A stretch of DNA of 64,000 nucleotides from Kalmusia sp. IMI 367209 (taxonomy: Eukaryota > Ascomycota > Dothideomycetes > Pleosporales > Didymosphaeriaceae): positions 682,001-746,000 of the forward strand of contig JAPEUQ010000016.1 of assembly GCA_027946365.1 (NCBI GenBank), written 5' to 3'. The notes below the pieces were generated by a model. That model was not told the origin of the DNA. It ran no database searches and worked only from the letters and a program-made list of their open reading frames with translations. Positions 9,816-21,454 of the stretch are shown one piece after another. How positions within the stretch are numbered: the first letter of the stretch is position 1; every line of letters starts with the position of its first letter. A program made the translations under genes and the position numbers.

Positions 9816-11796
9816 CTAATACTCCCAAGATTGACGCGGTTGGGAAATGCTCCCGTAACCCTGATGTGGCTCGTCATCTTCGAACAAGCTCTCCATGATG
9901 CTATCTGCTTCGGTATTAGTGACGGTGAGCGCGTCTTCATCCTGCAGCTTCTTCTGCATGCGATACGTCTGCACGGTAACATATACGACCAAGGCCACGC
10001 CGACGACGAACGCAGCGACTGCAAGGAAGACATTAACGGGGACCGGGTTCCCGTGGAAAGTTGTCTTCGTCAAAGCTGCAATGCCTGTCTGTGAGAGATT
10101 GATGACGCCCGAAAAGAAGATGATGGTTCCGTAAACGCGTCCAAAGGTGGCATACCCGAAGACTTTGGTAGCGTAGTCGGACATGGCAGAGTAGTACAAA
10201 GGGCGAAGAGCAACGAACAGGATGACGTTCATATAGCCTGCCCACAGTGCAGCAATCGAGCCAACGATGCCGATGATGGTGATGATGACAACAAGCAGGA
10301 GCAGCACACCGGGGACGCTGACATTATCGAGCAGAATACCGAGGAAAGGCGTGCTGATTACACCACCGATAGGCAGCGCCCAATCGAAAAAGTCGTTGAT
10401 ACGAGAGGCCAGCTCGGGCGAACCCAGCATATAAAGATACTGTTCACGAACCGAAGCGATGAAGTAATTCATGCGTATCATCTGCAAGACCGTCAGAAGC
10501 GTGAGGAGATAGAACCAGGGCGTCATCATCTGCTCGTTGGCAGGCTTGTTATGCAGAGCACCCCAAACACCGGCGGCCTCCTGTCGGTGCTCTTCTCTCT
10601 GCTCACGTCTCCTACGCCTATCAGGAGAACCGACAAGCTTGTCGAGTTTTTGTTGACGCTTACGTCGACGAGCGCTTCGCATTTTACGACGTCGCCAGAC
10701 CTCGTCATCTGGCAGCTCCTCATCCGAGGTATGCACGTCTCGCATGTTGTCTTCAGCGTGCTCTAGCTTCATCTGCAACTGCCCAGGAGTTTTGTAGCTT
10801 TCTGATGGCAAGTAGGTTAGTTGCGCGACAAGGATGGCAAAGGGCACAACTAGATAGGCGAGGAAGAAATGCTGAGGCTTGAACGCGTGATCGGTGGCAT
10901 CGTAGATCAGACGACAGAACAAGAAAATGGCAGCCGACGCGTCAAAAGCGCCCGTCACGAGTGCAACTGCGTATGTATTAGGTATGCTGTGGTTACGCGA
11001 GGCCTTGTACGGCTGTGAGAAAGGGGAAGCTTACCGATAGTGCCAGCATACTTGGGAAAGGCATTCGCAATCTGGAACGATGGCAGAAAGATGAAGTTAC
11101 CCCCAAGCGCAAGGAAGAAGTTACCGATGGTGTAGCCGTCAAATTCTTCAATCTGAAAAGCAAGGCTCATGAGGATGCTGCCCGCAGCAAGACAGACGCA
11201 GCCCAGAAGGAAACATAATTTCGGACCATAGCGGTCAAGCAGGGTACCCACAGGTAGTGCAGAGAGATTTGCCGTCGTGGAAGCCAGCGAGAAGAAGAAA
11301 TTGAGGCGCAAGTCTTGCTCGAAGCACACTTCGACGCCTTTCTCCAACTCATCCGGCGTGCACAAGTCCCTGAAGACGCCCTCGCTGATGAGGATTGGCT
11401 TGAGGGCAGCAAAGCCGAAGACAATGCCGCTGGCAAACCAACATGCAAGAACGGTGGTGACAACCTGGGCTGGGTCACGCGTCAGTGGTGGTCCCTGCTC
11501 GATTAGGAAAATTTATACGATGGATCGCACCTACCTATTCGTTTCGCTGTGGGAACTGTGTACTGAGTTACGCCGCCGCCATAGTCCTCAATGGTTTCTT
11601 CTGGCGGTTTCAGGTAATCGTAGCTCGCAAGACGGCGCACGGATTTGGTGTTGTCGAATCCGCTGCCGGTGGAAAAGCGGCGTTCTGCAAAGTCCTCACG
11701 CGATGCGGCTCGCTCTAGCGGCGGAAGGAAGAGATCAACCAACGCCTCCTCTCGATCTTGGCCTTCCAATTGGGACACATGCTGCACGAGAGACAT
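9816..11796 (-). CDS. Major facilitator superfamily transporter, FMP42-like
   Basis: Three exons (11535-11796, 11035-11469, 9816-10966) with introns of 65 and 68 bp encode 615 residues. The first 85 residues are hydrophilic. Membrane segments then begin (VVTTVLACWFASGIVFGF), with the MFS signature DRYGPK between early helices, then LALGGNFIFLPSFQIAN, a long charged central loop rich in Arg/Lys, and a second six-helix half ending near VFLAVAAFVVGVALVVYVTV. The order and signatures match the fungal FMP42 group, related to SLC43-type carriers; the transported substrate is not established. The first splice (ATA G to CC CAG GTT) was chosen because it alone keeps the first helix in frame. Confidence 0.85.
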
Positions 11797-12801
11797 GGGA
11801 AGCTCAGCAGCTGCACAAAAGGGGAGCCGCTCGGCGCAGGAGGGTGAAGAAGCAGAAAATCGAAGGGGGATCGCGGAGTTTGAGAAGGAAAAGACGGCTG
11901 GAGGGTAAATTATATGGACAGAACCAGGCGCGACCCCGGTTCCCTGAGTAAGTTAGGTCCGACCTCGGTCACGCGCAGCGCGATGAAATCGGACGTCTGG
12001 ACCTTAGCCGGGCCAGCACCTTGCGATTGCGTCGTCCTGGGCGCTGCTGGTGTGCTGCCAACGCCGTCTTGCCGTGCACGCTGCTCGATGGTTCTCGAAA
12101 AGTCGTGCGGTTGACGCTATCTTTACGCAAATGGCCTGATTCGGCGCACGTCTGTTTACAAGCGATACATTGGCCAATCGCGGCACGCCCAACCATCATG
12201 AGCCACCGGCGATCATGCGCCCGCACGGGATCCGAAAGCTTCACACGCATTGCATCTATGTGTGAATTTGCTTGAAGCTCGAGCTGATTCGATCCAACAC
12301 CGGGTGCGATAGGGGGTCACAACACTGCAGCGAACGCATGTACCGTGCTCGATAGCGAATGAAATTTTCACGATAAGGAACCGCGGCACTGGTAGCAGTA
12401 TGAGAAAGGGGTGTGGGGCTGCTGTATGCGCGGCGTCGTATGAGGTTATTCGTAATAGAAAGCAGGGGTCTCAAGAAGCATGCTTTTGTTAAGGTTTGCG
12501 TTGATGGATGAGTTGCCCCAGGTTCCATTCTCTGTACGTAGAGTGAAGCAAGTGCCTTTATCTTGTGTAGCAGCACGTGAACAGTACTCATCATTTCACG
12601 CTTCACAAGGCACCGGCCATGACATGTGTAATACTTCATGCCCATCTAAATTAACTTGAAGTCAATCTTCACGTTGTCCATACTTCACCATGGTCGTTAA
12701 GCATTTCCAAAAGCTCAAAAGCCACCATCAAATGGCGGCAGCATACTCTGCACAAGCCCTAGAATCACGACACGACTAACACACCGTATTTTTGGCGAAC
12801 C
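11797..12801. promoter_or_regulatory. Divergent intergenic region
   Basis: About 1 kb between the MFS carrier start (minus) and the 579-aa gene start (plus), so it holds two promoters. I see no supported coding or RNA feature. Confidence 0.4.
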
Positions 12802-14541
12802 ATGTCATTTTTCAAGCGATTTATGGCAGCTTCAGACAAGTCACCCGAACGCCAGCAGGCAGCTGAGCGGCATGCATCTACCGCACAACACGGCTTGGTG
12901 GACATGCGAGGACCACCAGTCACCCTGCGTCCGATCAGGGCGGCGCTCCTTGACGCTGACGATGACTTCGAGCCAGATGAACAACCCGATATTGGGACTC
13001 CCCCTCAAGCACCAAGTTTTGATCTTACTCTAGGGGCGAGCACGGCCGAAGACATCCTGCACGCAACAAGGAAGTACCTTGAAAAAGAGATCCAGGTAGA
13101 GCAGGGCACCATGAACTGGATGCCAGAATTCAAATTCGAGAAAATAGTCCAGCACCCAAAGGGACACGATATACCAGAGTTTAGCACGGTAGAGGAGCTG
13201 AATGTCCGTAATGCAAGTGACCTTTTGATCCCGGTAAAGCGTCTAGGTATGACCGTCGACAGGGAGATGATGGATCGCATTCAGGCAGGTAAGGGTCCGC
13301 GGCCGCCCAGAATTGAAGATTTGGTCGAGAGGCTGCGTCTTGAACCTAGGCAAGAGCTATATTCCGCCAAGGGTCCGCGTGTCGAGACATACGCTGAGCT
13401 GTTGGACGTGCTTCGGGCATGGAACTTGTCCACTGGGGCAGTTGTAGATTTATACCAAGAGCGACAGGCGCTCCTCGACGCTCTTGAAGAACGATGCCGT
13501 CTGATCAACGAGATTGAATTGAAGCGACAGAGAGCAGAGGTCACTGTGCAACAAGGGTTGCGGGAATACGACGCTTTACTTGCATCTCCACCTGAGCTCA
13601 TCGCCTTGAAACAACAGGAAGAACGAAGTTTTGCTCAACAATGCTTACACATACATCAAGCTTTACACGCAATTCGACCCGAGTTGAAGCATTTCGGGAA
13701 CCAAAATGTCTTCGATCAGCTTGTAATGATGATTGCTAACTATCGGATCGCCGTTCCAGATCTCGACGATGAACTCAAGAAATCTATCATTGAAACACTA
13801 TACAGAGAGTATCGCTCAAAAGTATACCTTGGCGAAGTCCATTCCGCAAGGAGAATTGAATTCAAGTCAAACATCGAGCGGGCAAGTCTCCAAGGAGATA
13901 AGGCAGAAGCAAAGAAGTTGCTGGAACAAGAACGGAAGTTCCGCAAGGAGAGCTGGAATGAAGCTGCCGAAGATTTGCGTACTGCAATCATGTCGGCTCG
14001 AAAGAATTTGTACGGCAAGACACTAGAGGGTTTGCAATCGCTGGTGGTGCCACAGGCCGGTCAGAATTGGTGGGCGTTTGGGTCAGCAAATATACCGGCT
14101 TCGGCTCTACTGCAGGTGTGCATCGACAACGAAAGCGCAACAAACCGCTTGCTCGAACATTGGGAATCAAAAATTGACAAGACATTAGACCCTTCCATGT
14201 ATCGCATACAACGTATGAGGCAACTGGTCTTCGACAACAAACGGCAAGCGCGCAAACTTGAAGGCCTCGACGTATCAGAGGACAATCGGGACAAGGTAAT
14301 GGAGCGGCGGAAGATAGATCCTAGGACGCCTCTGATAATGATGAAAGTGAAGGACCAAGGGCAAGTCGTTCAGGATTTGACTCGGCGCGTCTCCGAGCAT
14401 ATAGACGACGTAGATTACTCCCTAGACTGCATCATGGAGGCGGCCGATGCTAAATACCGAGCTTATACAGATGCACTGTTGAGCCTTGACGAATGGAGCG
14501 CGAATCATAGAATCGTCAATTCCCCAGGTAGGAGAGCGTAG
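12802..14541 (+). CDS. Conserved-looking protein of unknown function, coiled coil, single exon
   Basis: An uninterrupted 579-codon frame starting MSFFKRFMAASDKSPER. The first 80 residues are polar and probably disordered. A helical, charged middle follows, with a likely coiled coil around residues 220-260 (YQERQALLDALEERCRLINE) and long amphipathic helices to about residue 400. The region near residues 415-430 contains GQNWWAFGSANIPASALLQV. There is no signal peptide or membrane segment. Codon use looks like that of neighbouring genes. I do not recognise the family; the low proline content and helical pattern suggest a structural or scaffold protein. Confidence 0.75.
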   Translation: MSFFKRFMAASDKSPERQQAAERHASTAQHGLVDMRGPPVTLRPIRAALLDADDDFEPDEQPDIGTPPQAPSFDLTLGASTAEDILHATRKYLEKEIQVEQGTMNWMPEFKFEKIVQHPKGHDIPEFSTVEELNVRNASDLLIPVKRLGMTVDREMMDRIQAGKGPRPPRIEDLVERLRLEPRQELYSAKGPRVETYAELLDVLRAWNLSTGAVVDLYQERQALLDALEERCRLINEIELKRQRAEVTVQQGLREYDALLASPPELIALKQQEERSFAQQCLHIHQALHAIRPELKHFGNQNVFDQLVMMIANYRIAVPDLDDELKKSIIETLYREYRSKVYLGEVHSARRIEFKSNIERASLQGDKAEAKKLLEQERKFRKESWNEAAEDLRTAIMSARKNLYGKTLEGLQSLVVPQAGQNWWAFGSANIPASALLQVCIDNESATNRLLEHWESKIDKTLDPSMYRIQRMRQLVFDNKRQARKLEGLDVSEDNRDKVMERRKIDPRTPLIMMKVKDQGQVVQDLTRRVSEHIDDVDYSLDCIMEAADAKYRAYTDALLSLDEWSANHRIVNSPGRRA

Positions 14542-15157
14542 AGGGCAACCTCAGTGAAAGCGCAGATGCTGTCAAAAGAGAAGGCCTACAGGGCAAGAAA
14601 GATATTGCAGGCTGGCATCGATTAGCATTCAAATGGCGTTTTTGCCTGCGCTGATGCATCCTGTAGTCGCAATAAGCTTCATTTGCAGACAGAGCCGCCT
14701 TCGTCATTGTGTCGAGAGATGATATCACCCAAGTACCTGCATGCTTCGTGAGGTCGAGTTTGGAGTGGTTGGGTAGGCGTCCCTCGCGCAAAACCTAACC
14801 TATGAGGCCCCGTCCCTCCAGAGCAAGTTTCTCCGGGTGATGTTACAAGGCGGAGACTGGGGCAGAGAAGGCAGGATACTCGGAGGCCAAGTGAAGCTGT
14901 ATAGAGGCGATGTATTTAGCGCGGGCGATCGGGCACGCACTAGCAGCGAGCTTCCTCGTTGGTCGGAAGGCGGGAGGCTGGCCGGCAATGTGTCGGGATT
15001 TCGCGGAGAACGGCAAGCTGGCAGAATCTGGCTAGCAGCCGCGAGCAACTTTTCAGAGTCCTATCTCCGCCCGTCCAGTGTTCATCAATCCATCAACACC
15101 ACACTCTCCCCTCCGTCCTTTGTTTTCCATCGCGCGCCCGCCGCCCCATCTGTCACA
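14542..15157. promoter_or_regulatory. Intergenic with pyrimidine-rich leader of the phosphate carrier gene
   Basis: The stretch 15095-15157 just before the carrier ATG is CT-rich (ACACTCTCCCCTCCG and similar), a common feature of highly expressed fungal genes. No other feature seen. Confidence 0.45.
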
Positions 15158-16338
15158 ATGTCTGCCGCTGCCCCTCCGTCGTCCACGGGCTCCGTGAAGC
15201 TCGATGCCCTCAAGGCCAACGCCGCTGCCGCCAACCCAGCAACTCCCAAAGGTCTTGACCTCTACTCAAGATTTGCCTTCGCCGGCGCTGTCTGCTGCTC
15301 CGTGACCCACGGCGCCTTCACTCCCGTCGATGTGTACGTTTTCCGTGCCGATGCCGCGCCTGGATGGCCGCCAATGGCTGCCGTCGGGATTGCGCGATAC
15401 TGTCACGGTTGAGTGCCAAGCTAACATGTCGCAGCGTCAAGACGAGGCTCCAGCTCGACCCCGTAACCTACAACAATGGCATGATCGGTGGCTTCAGGAA
15501 AGTCGTCGCAAACGAGGGTTTCGGCGCTGTCTGGACCGGTTTCGGCCCTACCGCCGCCGGTTACTTCCTTCAGGGTGCCTTCAAGTTCGGTGGATACGAG
15601 TTCTTCAAGCAGCAGTGCATCAACCAGTTTGGCTACGAGGCTGCCTCCAACAACCGCACTGCCGTCTACCTCGCCTCTGCTGCTGCCGCCGAGTTCTTCG
15701 CTGACATCGCCCTTTGCCCGCTCGAGGCCACCCGTATCCGTCTCGTCTCCCAGCCCACCTTCGCCAACGGTCTGCTCGGTGGTTTCTCCAAGATCCTGAA
15801 GAACGAGGGTGTTGGTGCTTTCTACTCTGGTTTCGGTCCCATTCTCTTCAAGCAGTATGTAACACCATTTCGTTGAGGATGTGACGGCTTTCTAACAGCT
15901 TTCAGGGTCCCCTACACCATGGCCAAGTTCGTCGTCTTCGAGAAGGTCAGCGAGACTGTCTACCGCTCCATCGACAAGAGCAAGGCCTCCAGCGGCCAGC
16001 AGACCGCCATCAACCTTGGTTCCGGTCTCATCGCTGGTTTCGCCGCCGCCATCATCTCCCAGCCCGCCGACACCATGCTTTCCAAGATCAACAAGACCCA
16101 GGGTCTTCCTGGAGAGGGCACTCTCTCCCGTTTGGTCAAGATTGCCGGTGAGCTCGGTCTCCGTGGCTCCTTCGCTGGTATCGGCGCCCGTCTCTTCATG
16201 GTCGGAGGTATCACCGCTGGACAGTTCGCCATCTACGGTGACATCAAGAAGGTATGACATCTCGCCCCCTCCATCATTGTTTTTTGCTAATAACCACAGG
16301 CCCTTGGTGCCACCGGCGGTGTCGAGATTGCGAAATAG
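15158..16338 (+). CDS. mir1: Mitochondrial phosphate carrier
   Basis: Four exons (15158-15333, 15435-15854, 15906-16251, 16300-16338) encode 326 residues. Three mitochondrial-carrier repeats are visible with signatures PVDVVKTR (rebuilt by splicing), PLEATRIR and PADTMLSK. Other hallmarks of phosphate carriers are [19 protein letters not shown], the [20 protein letters not shown] stretch and [12 protein letters not shown]. It imports phosphate with protons into the matrix for ATP synthesis. The first intron contains CTAAC shortly before its acceptor. The last exon is only 13 codons ([12 protein letters not shown]). The N-terminus is short and Ala-rich, without a long presequence. Strong C-ending codon bias suggests high expression. 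Confidence 0.93.
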
Positions 16339-16842
16339 ACGACGAGTCCAAAGGGAATAGAGTGGCAGCGATGATACCAAGACAGCCAGGAAGCTTTTGA
16401 GGCGCGTGCGCGGGCTTTAGAACACGCCAAAAAGTAATGATCTGTCTTTGTATGTCTTTTTCTTGCATATGGCTTGCATGGGTTCTATTTAGTTTTCGGC
16501 TTCATGTGTTTGCGTTTATTTGCAGTCATAGATTTCTGCGCTGCCCCCCACGCTAGAGGGCGGATACGCGCGACTTTGTAACAGTACGAGTTGTTAGGAA
16601 ATTAGCTGCACAATAGACGGAACTCCCTAATCTAGAGGGCGACCTTGAATCCATGTGTCTGTGATTGACCATCCCCGGAAAAACCGGATAGCTTTGCAAA
16701 TCGGGTGCAGCTGTTGGTCGTGTCATGTCTATTGATTGTCCTTCCATTATATATATATCCCTCTACTCTATCCGGTCTGAGCTGCTCTAAATCTACCAGG
16801 TATCTTGAAGCAAAAAACCAACCCAAGATTCTACACCCTACT
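16339..16842. other. Intergenic, convergent 3' ends
   Basis: Between the phosphate carrier (plus) and the amylase (minus). It contains a TATATATATA stretch near 16748 that probably belongs to 3' UTR or spacer. No gene seen. Confidence 0.5.
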
Positions 16843-18426
16843 CTAATCCTCATAGATGTTCGAATCGAAGTTGGTCGGAAACTGATCCCTACCCGCCGCT
16901 TCCTTGTTCACCCAAATGCTCACAGACACACCAGGGCACTTAAACACTCCATACCCCTCCCCATCGATCTCCACCTCGCCCTCTTCCCACCCGAGCACGT
17001 CCGTCCACCGCTCCCCAGCATGTTCCTCGCCAACAGCCATGCGAATCTCGCCTGGCCCCTTGTTGCTCATGACGACGGCCAGGCCCGAGGGCTTGTCCCA
17101 TGTGCCCCTGCGCACCCACCCGATGCAATTGGCGTTGTCCCAGTAGTCCTCTTGACTGCCGTAGGAATACAGCTTGCGCGCAAGGACCAGGTCGGGCAAT
17201 TTGTTGCCGCACGAAGGCGGCTCGGGATGCTCGCCCTTCATGCCGTAGACGTCGCCGTAGAAGACGCAGGGGTAGCCTTCGCCGCGGAGCAGGATGAGGG
17301 CGTAGGCGAGGGGCTTGAAGAAGCCTTCTACGGGCGTGGCGACCGTCTGCCCGGGCTGCGTGTCGTGGTTCATCACGACCGTGACTGCCTTCTCGGGGAC
17401 GCGCTGGACGAGCGTGTTGTCGAAGACCTTGCGGAGGTCGGCGGCTTCGGACGTGGAAATGTTGCTGAAGTTGTAGACGAGCGGGGCGTCGTAGAGCGAG
17501 AACTTGTGGTGCATGGCGTCGAGCCAGGGGATCATTTCTTCCACGTTGCCCGACCAGTATTCGCCCACGATGAAGATGTCGTGGCCGCACGTGTCGCGCA
17601 GCGTGTCGATCCACTCGTTGGTGAAGCGCTCTGAAAAGTGCTGCACGGCGTCGAGCCGGAAACCTTTCAGTCCGATTTCCTTCGTGATCCACACGCCCCA
17701 GTTTTTGACGTCGGCCTGGACTTCTGGATGCGAGTAATCGATATCTGCAAACATCATGTAGTCGGCGTTGCCCTGCTCATCCGCGACGCTTTGAGACCAG
17801 CCCTTGTTGTCGCCGAGGATCTTGTAGATGGCTTTCTTCTCGTTGGCTTGGTTCCAGTCTGTGCCGGAGAAGTGTTCCCAGTGGTACTTCATGGACGAGT
17901 ACTTGTCGCCTCGGCCAGAGAAGTCGAAGCCTAACCATCCCCTCAATCTCGTATGGGTCTGAGGCCTCCTTGGTGCGGTCGTTCTCGTCGACTTCGACGA
18001 CGCGACACTTCTCAGTCTGGTCGGCGCCCGCTTTGTGGTTCAGGACCGCGTCCCAATGGAGACTGACGCCTTTCTCCTGGGCGAGCTTGCTGAGCTCAAG
18101 GAGTTCTTCTTTGGAGCCCCATTTTGTGGCGCGCGTGCCTTTTTGTTCGAATTCGCCGAGATCGTAGAGATCGTAAATGTCGTACCCGTTGCCCTCTGGG
18201 GACGCTGCTTTGCAGCCTGGGGGAAGCCAGAGAGAGGTTATGCCGACGGAGTCGAGGGGCTGGGAGTGCCTTTGTGAGGCGCTTCCAGTGGGCCTTGTCA
18301 GCGGGGACATTCCATTCGAAGGCCTGGAAGAGGGTGGCGTTCTCAGGAGTAGGTTTGCGGTCTTGTAGGACTGTCAGCTATACTTTTGCGAACTGGGTGG
18401 GATGCATGCGAACCTTCGGAACCCAT
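16843..18426 (-). CDS. Intracellular alpha-amylase, GH13, interrupted by two single-base frameshifts
   Basis: Exon 1 (18414-18426) gives MGSE; the second exon runs 18370-16843. Three frames are needed to cover it: one extra C/G in the run at 18256-18259 and another in the run at 17939-17942. Removing one base from each gives a length divisible by three (512 residues). All four GH13 motifs are visible: DAVLNHK, GFRLDAVQHF (nucleophile Asp), FIVGEYW (acid/base Glu) and VVMNHDTQ. No signal peptide precedes VLQDRKPTPENATLFQAFEW, so this is the cytosolic bacterial-like fungal type that acts on alpha-glucans inside the cell. Residues are well conserved on both sides of each break, which favours sequence error or a very recent lesion over old decay. 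The intron donor GTTCGC is non-standard but the join matches the family start. Confidence 0.85.
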
Positions 18427-19389
18427 GGCTGAAATTTGGTATGAATTCCTTCGCTATTCTATAAATTCAAAATTGAGGAACTGAAGGGCTAAGCTACGGT
18501 AGTTCCAGCGAGCGGCAGCCGTTGAGAAGATATCCCGAAAGATTTACTCTGTCATTCTGAATCGCTCCTAGGTACTACATTTCCACACGCTAAGCAGGTT
18601 TATCTCCTGGTTTCCCTGCAGATGCAGCTTAGGGAGATTGTGAAACAGTTGCTGGACAGGCTTTCACTCGTTCAACAAATCGGCTGATGACGTAGGTGGG
18701 TGTAGTGGGATGCATGGTGGGGTGGAAGCGAGTCTAGAGCGTGGTTCCATGGTTTGGCTGGAGATTTTTCTGAGATAAACAGCGCACGTTAGCTCTGGTA
18801 GCGAGCTCACCGGTGCTGTGGATCCTATTCCAGTCAAATGGCACACCGAGGAAAAAGTAAGTATGAAAGTAGGAGTAGTTTAGAGAATCAGACACCGTGC
18901 AACGTCGTTTTGACGATCTCCCGCTAACGGTATGGAGACTAGTGCGTTTGCGCCTTCTACCGTCTCGCGGGCGTTACTTCCACTTGAACTTAGCATTCTG
19001 CCTAGATGATGTGGTGACCAAGAACAACCTTTGATTTCTTCTACAAAGAAGCTTTGCATAAAATCCAATCACTCGGTCTATCGTTCAACTCCGCCGTATC
19101 ATCCTTATAGCTGCCTAGTATCCAGCCTCCTATCATATAATTCAACACAAGTATATGGTACGCGCTCTGTACCGTAACAGCTCAAGTACATGTTCCTTTC
19201 CTACAAGGTACTGACCATAATTGAAGGTGAGAGCATTACCGTGAACCAGGGCCCTCATCATAGCTTAGCACGCAAGCCGACTACCGCAGCCTATCCCACC
19301 CAACTCACATACAACCACTTGCACCTGGTCTCGCAATTTCTCGATTAAGCATATCAGAGAAAAAGGCATCTTCTTAAAGGTTTTTCGTC
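18427..19389. promoter_or_regulatory. Divergent intergenic region
   Basis: Between the amylase start (minus) and the OGFr-domain gene start (plus). I see no coding signal; it presumably holds both promoters. Confidence 0.4.
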
Positions 19390-20380
19390 ATGGCTTATCC
19401 TGGCTTGATGAAGGGTGCCCCGCCTTCCATTATCGACTTCTACGGACGTGTTGACGGCAAGGATGCACATGGGCGCACGCTGGAGCAGATCCTCAACTGG
19501 AGTAAGTACCCCGACAAGAAGGCAGATATGATGCATATACAGCCACGGAACAGAACACGAGAGTCTAGCATCATGCAGACTGTGTATTTTCAGGCATCTT
19601 CAACCGCAACGATTCTCTAAACTTCTGTCTTTGCCCTGTACTGATTATACTCCACTCCTAGATGATACCAAGCTAGAGCGATGCCACGACTACATCCAGA
19701 TATTGTTCCCCCTTCCAGAAGGCTCTATGTTTAGCTACGACGCTCCCATTATTGACCTCAAGACCCTGGAAGCCTTCCGCTCCGATGTTGGTTTACGGTT
19801 CAGGATGGCTGCCGCTTTTGTTCGCATGCTATCATTCTATGGCTTTGAAGCTGAACTTGAAGTTCCTGGATCAGCTGCGCAGAGGGAACCCGAGCAGACG
19901 CAAGCAGACGAGATCGAACAAGATCAGCGACTGGGCACTGGGAGTGGAAAGGGGAAGGCAAAGATTGAGGTAAAGGCTGACGAGTCTAACGAGGCTGCTG
20001 TCGACTGCTCGAGAGGGCTAGGAGGAAGTTCCAGCTATTCTTCCGTAAGTGAGAAAGACCACAACATCTTTTTTGAGACCCACATTGCCCGCGGGGACAA
20101 TTTCGAACAAGCTGCTAAGAACTGGGCTGTCCGCATGGATCACAATCACCTCCGCATCACACGTATTTTACGCTGCTTGCGCGTTTTAGGCCTTCAGAAG
20201 CAGTGCGAGGCCTTCTATAACGCACTGAAAGACGTATACAATGACCCCAAGTACAAGATCGGCGAGCGTTCGATGATGTTTTGGGAGCGGGCAGTTCGAC
20301 AGCCACTGCATATCGCTCCTGATGGCACTATGGTCCATTGGTTGCTGAACTGGGTGGAGAAGGAGCAGACGCAAGATTAG
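19390..20380 (+). CDS. Opioid growth factor receptor (OGFr) conserved-domain protein
   Basis: Two exons (19390-19501, 19662-20380) with a 160-bp intron, encoding 276 residues. The splice AAC TGG A to AT GAT ACC gives NWNDTKLERCHDYIQILFPL, matching the conserved OGFr N-terminal domain, which normally reads (W)-x-D-x-x-LE-x-CHDYIQWLFP. Further domain features are YDAPIIDLKTLEAF, FVRMLSFYGF and, after an acidic insert at about residues 115-165, NWAVRMDHNHLRITRILRCL and WERAVRQPL. Fungal members are stand-alone OGFr_N proteins of unknown role. The acidic, Lys/Glu-rich insert splits the domain, as often seen in fungi. Confidence 0.85.
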
Positions 20381-20995
20381 GTACGTTTTTCGGGCGCGAC
20401 AGTGGGCAAAGACACAACCGCACACCTATGTAGGACAAAAGTCCAGAGGAACACCTCATGTATACTGCATATCTGGATGGAAAGCACCTACAATGAGTGT
20501 CCAAACTTTGTTCTGGTGCTGCATCAACAGCTAAAGTGCCCGGTTCTCGCCAATCACTGGATCATATAGCTTGATCTCTACGTGACGTTTGCTTACCATA
20601 TTCGCAGGACTTGCTTGCACCTCTTTCCGAGGGCAACCGAAACCCGGACAGTCCACGCATCAAAGGAGGGCGAGCGCCAAGGTAGTACCATCTTCAAGCG
20701 GAAAGGCAGCAATTCAGATCCATGGACTCTAGGTTATCGAAGGGAGTGTTGGCGTTTTCTCAGAATCATTCTATGACAATGTTTGGACCGGATGAGTTTA
20801 CGTTTGCGTAGTATGAAGTGGACGAAGAGTCGGAACAAGTCTGCTACTCGGATATAGATTAATTGGATGCCACGACTCAACCAGCCAGACTGCTCGCGAT
20901 AGCATAAATGTGAACGTTTCCATGTCATTATCTGAACTTGGCTGTATTCTTGATATATACACATTGTCTACTGTCCCATTTGAACATCTGCGGGC
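20381..20995. other. Intergenic, convergent 3' ends
   Basis: Between the OGFr gene (plus) and the complex I subunit gene (minus). No supported feature. Confidence 0.45.
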
Positions 20996-21454
20996 TCAAA
21001 ATTCCGAGATGGTGTCGCCCCTCCGCTTCCCACGCATATCCCACTTGCCCTATTCATGCGTTAGCCTCTTCTCGCCGCACCCTCGATCTCTCCAGACTCA
21101 CATCAGCCAGATACCCAGCAGTACCAAGGATACCTGGGACAATGATCGCATACGCGAAGGTGATCCATGCCGTCCGACCCGTCCAGCGAAAGTACTTGTG
21201 TCGGTTTACCGTCATATCTGGTCCCATACGTTAGCTTTCCCGTATCCATGTTGCGCAGTCTCCACCACTATCAATTCTTCGCGAGCAAAGCAGCGGGGAG
21301 GAGGGAATCGAGGACCGAGGTATTCGTACTGTTCCATTTGATAAGCGCGGGATCCATATGGATCGCTGGGACGGAGGTTAGCTTTTACGGCCATTGAGCG
21401 ACGAAGAGGGAGTGAGAGCGTACCTTGGGGATTATGAGGACCGAAGCCCGCCAT
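20996..21454 (-). CDS. NADH:ubiquinone oxidoreductase subunit B15/NDUFB4-like (complex I), 78 aa
   Basis: Four tiny exons: 21424-21454, 21330-21365, 21102-21217 and 20996-21049, with GT-AG introns of 58, 112 and 52 bp. The spliced product starts MAGFGPHNPQAIHMDPALIK, continues NRHKYFRWTGRTAWITF, has one membrane helix (FAYAIIVPGILGTAGYLAD) and ends GKWDMRGKRRGDTISEF. DPAL, KYFRWT, a single helix and a positively charged KRRGD tail are hallmarks of the fungal B15 accessory subunit in the membrane arm of complex I. The three joins keep frame and exon lengths sum to 237 bases, so the model is internally consistent although no single long ORF exists. It is easily missed by ORF-based annotation. 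Confidence 0.85.

Noticed and set aside
16705..17634. 309-codon plus-strand ORF
   Set aside because: Exactly antisense to the GH13 amylase; its composition is the complement of GC-rich codons and it has no motifs.
19631..19661. Start of the OGFr gene at the downstream frame (19631)
   Set aside because: That start has no ATG-supported conserved residues; the two-exon model from 19390 restores the conserved domain.
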